Of a stretch of 64,000 nt of DNA, positions 58,580-64,000 are shown in pieces. Where the stretch lies: assembly GCA_017960525.1 (NCBI GenBank), contig JAGCZA010000007.1:1-64000 (forward strand). Direction: 5' to 3'. The position numbers and the translations under genes are program-made. The notes under the pieces were generated by a model. The model searched no databases. It saw only the letters and a list, made by a program, of their open reading frames with translations, and had not been told where the DNA came from. How positions within the stretch are numbered: the first letter of the stretch is position 1; each line of letters begins with the position of its first letter. Source of the DNA: Prevotella sp. GTDB taxonomy: Bacteria > Bacteroidota > Bacteroidia > Bacteroidales > Bacteroidaceae.

Positions 58580-58595
58580 TGTTCCACGTGAAACA
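58580..58595. promoter_or_regulatory. parS-like centromere site 2
   Basis: TGTTCCACGTGAAACA fits the parS consensus TGTTNCACGTGAAACA at every position. It lies between apt and uvrC. Confidence 0.8.
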
Positions 58596-58613
58596 AACAA
58601 GCGTCAAAGAGGG

Positions 58614-60437
58614 ATGAGTAGGGAGGAAAACGAGAAACGTCTGGCTTATCTGAAGAACATTGTCAGTAGGCTGCCCGACAAACCGGGCAGTTACCAGTTC
58701 TATGATAATGACCATACCATTATATATGTAGGGAAAGCGAAAAGCCTGAAATCGAGAGTGTCCTCCTATTTCCATACGGAAGTCGACCGTTTTAAGACGA
58801 AAGTGCTTGTCAGTAAGATATTCGATATAAGTTATACGGTCGTCAACACAGAAGAAGACGCGCTCCTGCTGGAAAACGAACTCATCAAGAAATACAATCC
58901 CAGATACAATGTCCTGTTGAAGGACGGCAAAACATATCCAAGCATCTGCGTGACCAACGAATATCTGCCCCGAATCTTCAAGACCAGAACGATTAACAAG
59001 AAATGGGGAACCTACTTCGGACCTTATTCACACGTGGGTTCTATGCACGCTATGCTGGAACTCATCAGAAAAATTTATCGTCCCCGCCTATGCAGACAAC
59101 CGATGACAAAGGAAGGAATTGAAGGCAGGAAATACCAACTGTGCTTGGAGTATCATATTAAGAACTGCGGAGCACCCTGCGTGGGTAAGCAGAGCCTGGA
59201 AAACTACCAGGAAAACATCCGACAGGCAAAGGAAATTCTGAAGGGGAACACCAGACTGTTGCTCAAAGAAATGCGTGAGTTGATGAACGACTACGCAGAG
59301 AAACTGATGTTTGAAGAGGCTGAAGAAATCAAAAGGAAATACCTGCTCATAGAGTCTTTCGTCAGCAAGAGTGAAGTGGTAAGCCATACGATTGACAACG
59401 TGGATGTATTTAGCATTACGAATGACGAAGCGGTGGCTTACATCAATTATATTCACGTATCGAATGGGGCTATCAACCAGTCATTCACCTTTGAGTATAA
59501 GAAGAAAATCAATGAATGTGAGGAGGAACTCTTGCAACTCGGCATCATAGAAATGCGGCAACGCTTTAAGAGCGATTCAAAAGAGATTGTGGTGCCTTTC
59601 GACCCCGAGATGGAACTGGCAGGTGTGAAGTTCACCATACCTAAACTAGGCGACAAGAAAACGTTGCTGAACCTGTCGGAAATGAACGGAAAGCAGTACA
59701 AATTCGACCGCCTGAAGCAGGCTGAGAAACTGAATCCTGAGCAGAAACAAGTCAGGCTGATGAAAGAGTTGCAGGAAAAACTGGGACTGCCCAAAATACC
59801 TTACCAGATAGAGTGTTTCGACAATTCCAACATCTCAGGGACAGATGCTGTAGCAGCCTGTGTGGTGTTTAAAAGTATGAAGCCCAGCAAGCAGGATTAC
59901 AAGCGTTACAACATCAAAACGGTGGTTGGGCCTGACGATTATGCTTCGATGAAAGAAGTGGTTTTCAGGCGATACAAACGGCTTTTAGAAGAGGAACAAC
60001 CCCTACCCGATCTCATTGTCGCTGACGGCGGAAAAGGGCAAATGGAGGTAATTCGGGAAGTCATACAAGACAAACTGAACCTCGACATTCCCATTGCTGG
60101 ACTGGCAAAAAACGACCGTCACCGCACAAATGAACTGCTCTATGGATTCCCACCAAAAGTCATCGGCCTCAAAACGGACTCCGAACTGTTCCACGTACTC
60201 ACACAACTACAGGATGAGGTGCACCGCTTTGCCATCACCTTCCACAGAGAAAAGCGTTCAAAACGGGCACTTCATAGCGAACTTGACGACATCAAAGGGA
60301 TAGGTCCAAAAACAAGAGAAACACTCCTAAAGGAATTCAAAACAGTAAAGAAAATAAAGGAGGCTGACAATAAGGAAATAGAGAAAATAATAGGTAAGTC
60401 GAAAGCAGAAATAGTTTATCGTCACTTTCACGAATAA
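58614..60437 (+). CDS. uvrC: UvrABC excinuclease subunit C
   Basis: 607 residues. Makes both incisions in nucleotide excision repair. GIY-YIG domain at ~20-95 (PGSYQFYDNDHTIIYVGKAK), UVR motif near 205-240, RNase-H-like endonuclease domain (YQIECFDNSNISGTDAVAAC; DLIVADGGKGQMEVI) and helix-hairpin-helix end (LDDIKGIGPKTRETLLKEFK). Full length. Confidence 0.95.
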   Translation: MSREENEKRLAYLKNIVSRLPDKPGSYQFYDNDHTIIYVGKAKSLKSRVSSYFHTEVDRFKTKVLVSKIFDISYTVVNTEEDALLLENELIKKYNPRYNVLLKDGKTYPSICVTNEYLPRIFKTRTINKKWGTYFGPYSHVGSMHAMLELIRKIYRPRLCRQPMTKEGIEGRKYQLCLEYHIKNCGAPCVGKQSLENYQENIRQAKEILKGNTRLLLKEMRELMNDYAEKLMFEEAEEIKRKYLLIESFVSKSEVVSHTIDNVDVFSITNDEAVAYINYIHVSNGAINQSFTFEYKKKINECEEELLQLGIIEMRQRFKSDSKEIVVPFDPEMELAGVKFTIPKLGDKKTLLNLSEMNGKQYKFDRLKQAEKLNPEQKQVRLMKELQEKLGLPKIPYQIECFDNSNISGTDAVAACVVFKSMKPSKQDYKRYNIKTVVGPDDYASMKEVVFRRYKRLLEEEQPLPDLIVADGGKGQMEVIREVIQDKLNLDIPIAGLAKNDRHRTNELLYGFPPKVIGLKTDSELFHVLTQLQDEVHRFAITFHREKRSKRALHSELDDIKGIGPKTRETLLKEFKTVKKIKEADNKEIEKIIGKSKAEIVYRHFHE

Positions 60438-60441
60438 TCGC

Positions 60442-60472
60442 TTGGCGGTTTCAAAATAATATAGTATCTTTG
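60442..60472 (+). promoter_or_regulatory. Promoter of dtd
   Basis: TTGG at 60442-60445 (imperfect -33), 19-nt spacer, TATCTTTG 60465-60472; ATG follows at 60492. Confidence 0.55.
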
Positions 60473-60491
60473 CAAGCGAAAGCGTAAAACT

Positions 60492-60944
60492 ATGAGAGCA
60501 GTCATACAAAGAGTGAGTCGAGCCAGCGTCACCATCGAAGCCAAAATAAAGGCATCGATAGAGGACGGTTTTCTCATTTTGCTGGGCGTGTGTGACGAGG
60601 ATTCTATGGAGGATGTGGAATGGTTGGTAAAGAAAATAGCCAAACTACGGGTCTTCAACGACTATAACGGGGTGATGAACCGCTCTATCATCGAAATAGG
60701 CGGCAATTGTCTGGTAGTCAGTCAGTTCACGCTGTTTGCCAGCTATAAGAAAGGCAACCGGCCATCGTGGTTCAAGGCTGGTAGTCACGAGCACTCTATC
60801 CCACTCTACGAAGCTTTCTGCACGCAACTCTCAGAAGCAATAGGCAAAACCGTCGGCACAGGCGAATTTGGTGCAGACATGAAGGTGGAACTCATTAATG
60901 ACGGCCCAGTCACCATCTGTATGGACACTAAAAACAAAGAATAG
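60492..60944 (+). CDS. dtd: D-aminoacyl-tRNA deacylase
   Basis: 150 residues. Hydrolyses D-aminoacyl-tRNAs and Gly-tRNA-Ala. The two signature motifs are present: SQFTLFASYKKGNRPSW near 77 and NDGPVTICMDT at the end. N terminus MRAVIQRVSRASVTIE is typical. The stop codon overlaps the GTG start of the next small ORF by one base (TAGTG). Confidence 0.95.
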   Translation: MRAVIQRVSRASVTIEAKIKASIEDGFLILLGVCDEDSMEDVEWLVKKIAKLRVFNDYNGVMNRSIIEIGGNCLVVSQFTLFASYKKGNRPSWFKAGSHEHSIPLYEAFCTQLSEAIGKTVGTGEFGADMKVELINDGPVTICMDTKNKE

Positions 60945-61069
60945 TGGAAAGGAAAAATAATAACAAAGCATTGAGAGCACTCATGATATACTGCATAATC
61001 TGCTTGATCATCATTTTCATATTACCAGCAATTATAGTAAACTTACTTGGATGGCATAAATTTGATTAA
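60944..61069 (+). CDS. Small single-pass membrane protein
   Basis: 41 codons from a GTG that overlaps the dtd stop. Charged N terminus (VERKNNNKALRAL) and one membrane helix (MIYCIICLIIIFILPAIIVN), ending WHKFD, one base before the mazG-like ATG. Tight packing between dtd and the mazG-like gene supports it as real. An internal ATG at 60983 would give 28 residues. Function unknown. Confidence 0.5.
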   Translation: MERKNNNKALRALMIYCIICLIIIFILPAIIVNLLGWHKFD

Positions 61070-61070
61070 T

Positions 61071-61397
61071 ATGACAATAAAAGAGGCACAACTGGCAGTA
61101 GACCAATGGATTAGAGAATACGGCGTGCGCTATTTCTCAGAGCTGACCAATATGGCGGTGCTGACCGAGGAAGTGGGCGAACTGGCACGTGTGATGGCCC
61201 GCAAATACGGCGACCAGAGCTTCAAGGCAGGCGAAAAAGAAAACCTTGGCGACGAGATGGCCGACGTGCTGTGGGTGCTTATCTGCCTGGCCAACCAGAC
61301 GGGCGTGGACCTGACGGAGGAATTCAAGAAAAACCTGGAGAAAAAGACCAACCGCGACTCATTGCGGCATATAGCAAACCCTAAACTTAAAGCATAA
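61071..61397 (+). CDS. MazG-like nucleotide pyrophosphohydrolase
   Basis: 108 residues from the ATG at 61071. Single MazG domain with the metal-binding EExxE pattern in LTEEVGELARVMARKYGD and the ExxD in ENLGDEMADVLWVLICLANQ. It hydrolyses (non-canonical) NTPs to NMP and PPi. The frame is open upstream to TTG 61047 but that start would lie in the small membrane ORF. Followed after 6 bp by deoC. Confidence 0.88.
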   Translation: MTIKEAQLAVDQWIREYGVRYFSELTNMAVLTEEVGELARVMARKYGDQSFKAGEKENLGDEMADVLWVLICLANQTGVDLTEEFKKNLEKKTNRDSLRHIANPKLKA

Positions 61398-61403
61398 AGT
61401 ATT

Positions 61404-62327
61404 ATGGCAGAACACAATCATTCACACGAGCATCATGCTCAACCTACGAGCCGAATCGAAGAGGCTCTGAAGAAGTATAATCTGGACATCACCGACGCCG
61501 AAGTGAGCGAGGCTGTGAAGAAAATCATCGCTGAGAAAGTGCACGAAAACGACACGGTGGAAGTGAAGAAATTCCTGATGGGCAGCGTGGAACTGACCAC
61601 CCTGAAGACCACCGACAGCGACGAGAGCGTGCTGGCTTTCACCGAGAAAGTGAACCAGTTTGAGGAAGCCTACCCCACCCTACCCCACGTGGCCACCATC
61701 TGCGTCTATCCGAAGTTCGCCAAGATTGTGAGCGAGACACTAGAGGTTGAAGGCGTTGAAATCGCCTGCGTTTCGGGCAGTTTCCCCAGCAGTCAGTCGC
61801 TCATCGAGGTGAAGACCATCGAGACTCAGTTGGCCATCAAGGACGGCGCTACAGAGATAGACATCGTGCAGCCCGTCGGCGCATTCCTGGCAGGCGATTA
61901 CGAGACCGTCGTAGACGAAATCCAGCAGCAGAAAGAGGCTTGTGGCGAACAGGATATGAAGGTGATTCTTGAAACAGGATGCCTCAAAACGGCCAAAAAC
62001 ATCAAGATTGCCTCAATTCTTGCTATGTATGCGGGAGCCGACTATATCAAGACCTCCACAGGAAAACTGGAGCCGGCTGCCACACCAGAAGCCGCCTATG
62101 TGATGTGCCAGGCCATCAAGGAGTACTACGACGAGACCGGCATCCAAATAGGTTTCAAGCCTGCCGGCGGCCTCAATTCGGTGATGGACGCACTCATCTA
62201 CTACACCATTGTGAAGGAAGTGCTGGGCGAAAAGTGGCTCACCAACAAGTGGTTGCGTCTCGGCACCTCACGCCTTGCCAACCTCTTGTTGAGCGAAGTC
62301 ATTGGTAAGGAGACCAAGTTCTTCTAA
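61404..62327 (+). CDS. deoC: Deoxyribose-phosphate aldolase
   Basis: 307 residues. Cleaves 2-deoxyribose-5-phosphate to glyceraldehyde-3-phosphate and acetaldehyde. The Schiff-base Lys lies in GADYIKTSTGKL near 217 and the second active-site Lys in QIGFKPAGGLN near 252. An N-terminal extension of ~60 residues beginning with a His-rich stretch (EHNHSHEHHA) makes it longer than the ~220-residue E. coli-type short forms. Operon with mazG-like. Confidence 0.92.
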   Translation: MAEHNHSHEHHAQPTSRIEEALKKYNLDITDAEVSEAVKKIIAEKVHENDTVEVKKFLMGSVELTTLKTTDSDESVLAFTEKVNQFEEAYPTLPHVATICVYPKFAKIVSETLEVEGVEIACVSGSFPSSQSLIEVKTIETQLAIKDGATEIDIVQPVGAFLAGDYETVVDEIQQQKEACGEQDMKVILETGCLKTAKNIKIASILAMYAGADYIKTSTGKLEPAATPEAAYVMCQAIKEYYDETGIQIGFKPAGGLNSVMDALIYYTIVKEVLGEKWLTNKWLRLGTSRLANLLLSEVIGKETKFF

Positions 62328-62345
62328 AGAGCGTAAGAAAAGAAA

Positions 62346-62373
62346 AGCAGCACAGGGTTTGCCTTGTGCTGCT
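62346..62373. terminator. Terminator between deoC and the convergent polyprenyl synthetase gene
   Basis: AGCAGCACAGGG pairs with CCTTGTGCTGCT across TTTG, followed by TCGTTGTTT. It can act in both directions. Confidence 0.82.
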
Positions 62374-62389
62374 TCGTTGTTTATACGGG

Positions 62390-63367
62390 TTACTTGTTGC
62401 GATGAATCACGTAGTCAAGATAGGTGGTCAGCGACTTATTGATCTCCGGGTCAGTCACCGATGTATTGATGAACTTCAGGGCCTCGTTTCGGTAGTCATT
62501 CATTCGTTCTTCTGCATACTCGATACCGCCACACTGTTTGGTAAAGTCCACTAAAACCGCGATTTCATCAGAGTTGATGGTGCCTGCCTTCACCTTTTTG
62601 GCAAGCGTGAGCATCGAGTCGAAAGGCGTGTTTTTCAGGGCGTAGATGACAGGGAGTGTCAGTTTTCCTTCTGCCATATCGTTACCGGTGGGCTTGCCTA
62701 TTTCCTTTGAGTCGAAATAGTCGAAAATATCGTCACGAATCTGGAACATAATGCCCAGATTGCGCCCGAACTCAGTTGCTTTTTCCACCTCTTCTTCAGT
62801 CGCTCCGGCAGAAAGGGCACCAATGGCCGCACACGACTCGAACAAAACAGCAGTCTTGTTTTGGATGATGCGATAATAGACCTCCTCAGAAATCTCTTCT
62901 TCTTGAATGTTAGAGAGTTGCAAGAGTTCGCCTGAAGCAAGCGTCCTGCCCAACTGAGCCAAGTTCTCTATGATGGCGCGATTGTCGGTGTAAGCGACTC
63001 GGAGCAAGGCGGTGGAAAGGATATAGTCGCCTACAAGAACTGCCGTCTTGTTGTCGAAAGAGGCGTTCACCGACGCCTGGCCACGTCGCTCCGAACTCTC
63101 GTCTACCACATCATCGTGCACCAAAGATGCCGTATGCAGCAATTCAATGCCTATGGCAGAGTTCAGGGTGGTCTGGGTCACCTTGCCATAGTTCTTGGCC
63201 ATAAGCAACATCAAGATAGGCCTCATACGCTTTCCGCCCCGCTGGCGAATGTGTGACAATACTTTTGCAAGCAATCCCTCGTCGTAGGTCATCACCTCTG
63301 AGAATTGCTCTGTAAACAAGTTAAATTCCTGTTCTATCGGTCTTTTAATAAGCGATAATTGGTCCAT
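62390..63367 (-). CDS. Polyprenyl diphosphate synthase (trans-isoprenyl, octaprenyl/heptaprenyl type)
   Basis: 325 residues. Aspartate-rich motifs FARM LVHDDVVDESSERRG near 80-90 and SARM IRDDIFDYFDSKEIGKPTGN D near 205. It elongates farnesyl diphosphate with IPP to the side chain of menaquinone. Product length cannot be told from motifs alone. A TACTTTTG box lies on the minus strand at 63385-63392, before the start. Confidence 0.92.
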   Translation of the reverse strand: MDQLSLIKRPIEQEFNLFTEQFSEVMTYDEGLLAKVLSHIRQRGGKRMRPILMLLMAKNYGKVTQTTLNSAIGIELLHTASLVHDDVVDESSERRGQASVNASFDNKTAVLVGDYILSTALLRVAYTDNRAIIENLAQLGRTLASGELLQLSNIQEEEISEEVYYRIIQNKTAVLFESCAAIGALSAGATEEEVEKATEFGRNLGIMFQIRDDIFDYFDSKEIGKPTGNDMAEGKLTLPVIYALKNTPFDSMLTLAKKVKAGTINSDEIAVLVDFTKQCGGIEYAEERMNDYRNEALKFINTSVTDPEINKSLTTYLDYVIHRNK

Positions 63368-63453
63368 ATCATAGAATTTTGATACAAAAGTACAGAAAAA
63401 ATTGCAGTATTGGGAAATTTTTTAGTAATTTTACACGAAAATTCTGAAATAAT

Positions 63454-64000
63454 ATGGATAAACTCTTCCTAATCGACGCTTACGCGCTCATTTACCGTTC
63501 TTACTACGCCTTTATCAAGAACCCTCGAATCAATTCCAAAGGGCTGAACACATCGGCCATCATCGGCTTTGTCAACACACTCCAAGAAGTGCTGGAAAAG
63601 GAACAGCCGAAGTATCTTGGTGTGGCCTTTGACCCCCACGGGCCAACCTTCCGTAGCGAGGCTTTCCCCGAATACAAAGCCCAGCGGGAAAAGACACCAG
63701 AAGACATCACCCGCGCCATACCCATCATCAAGGACCTGCTCAAGGCCTACCGCATACCGGCCATTCAGATAGACGGGTACGAGGCCGACGACGTGATTGG
63801 TACACTGGCCAAAAAGGCCGATTCCATCGACGGCATCGAAACCTTTATGCTCACACCCGACAAGGACTACGGACAACTAGTGAGCGAGCGCAGCCGCATC
63901 TACCGTCCGCGCCATGGTGGTGGCTACGAAGTGATGGGTCCGGCCGAGGTGTGCCAGAAGTATGGCATCCCCCACCCTACCCTCGTCATCGACCTCCTGG
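63454..64000 (+). CDS. polA: DNA polymerase I, N-terminal part (continues beyond window)
   Basis: The first 182 residues are visible. They are the 5'-nuclease (FEN) domain: LFLIDAYALIYRSYYAF at the start, TSAIIGFVNTL, GVAFDPHGPTFRSEAFPEYK, and the metal-binding acidic cluster IDGYEADDVIGTLA then MLTPDKDYGQLVS. The rest of the protein (exonuclease and polymerase) lies outside the window. Confidence 0.94.
   Translation, partial: MDKLFLIDAYALIYRSYYAFIKNPRINSKGLNTSAIIGFVNTLQEVLEKEQPKYLGVAFDPHGPTFRSEAFPEYKAQREKTPEDITRAIPIIKDLLKAYRIPAIQIDGYEADDVIGTLAKKADSIDGIETFMLTPDKDYGQLVSERSRIYRPRHGGGYEVMGPAEVCQKYGIPHPTLVIDLL

Noticed and set aside
1-64000. tRNA, rRNA, tmRNA, RNase P and SRP RNA genes
   Set aside because: I looked for their hallmark sequences by eye and found none; a covariance search would be needed to exclude degenerate forms.

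Overview
The window looks like chromosome of a Bacteroidales bacterium, most likely Prevotellaceae (Prevotella in the broad sense). Supporting signs are Bacteroidota-type promoters (TTTG, 19-20 nt spacer, TAnnTTTG) in front of many operons, a SusC/SusD pair, three BspA-like leucine-rich-repeat proteins, dockerin-like tails (GDVN.D..VDVADIS), C-terminal 'L.G.....GL.I.N..K..VK' tails on secreted proteins, and the DUF4876/DUF6850/TonB-receptor and DUF4957/DUF5123 families. Species cannot be named from sequence alone.

Layout. 1-5.8 kb: end of a secreted protein, an MsbA-type ABC exporter, a flavin oxidoreductase and a BspA-like protein. 5.8-8.7 kb: a compact type II restriction-modification operon (C5 methyltransferase plus two PD-(D/E)XK nucleases). 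8.7-13.4 kb: trmB, malQ and a DHH phosphoesterase. 13.4-19.8 kb: an outer-membrane operon (TonB receptor, lipoprotein, DUF4876-dockerin protein, DUF6850 barrel). 20-23.3 kb: topB, then an orphan two-gene module flanked by a 45-bp direct repeat. 23.3-26.6 kb: a candidate structured RNA, a BspA-like protein and a HAD phosphatase. 26.7-34.8 kb: ileS, dksA-like, lspA, DUF4296, then an HTH-cupin regulator and its acyl-CoA synthetase partner. 34.8-36.4 kb: a BspA-like protein with a long structured leader. 36.5-46.1 kb: a polysaccharide-utilisation-type operon (dockerin/LamG-like protein, DUF4957-DUF5123 lipoprotein, SusC, SusD) with no visible CAZyme. 46.4-56 kb: a segment bracketed by a duplicated mnmG promoter and 5' end, holding an IS110-family element, a truncated gene, an AraC regulator and a TolC/HlyD/ABC efflux operon. 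56-64 kb: housekeeping genes (mnmG, apt, uvrC, dtd, mazG-like, deoC, polyprenyl synthase, start of polA) with two parS-like sites around apt, which suggests an origin-proximal location.

The most unusual signal is a family of short tandem arrays, usually four imperfect copies of a 7-bp (sometimes 8-bp) unit whose sequence differs between loci. At least 15 are spread over the window. They sit inside conserved genes (ileS, malQ, a TonB receptor, ABC ATPases, a TolC protein) and, strikingly, encode the hydrophobic core of the signal peptides of four exported proteins (DUF6850, DUF4296, SusD, SusC). Three of those four have an inverted, complementary array around the start codon, so the mRNA could fold over its own start. 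Other candidates for new biology are three promoter-bearing structured intergenic RNAs, the duplicated mnmG head, the presumed IS110 bridge-RNA region and the two-nuclease restriction operon.
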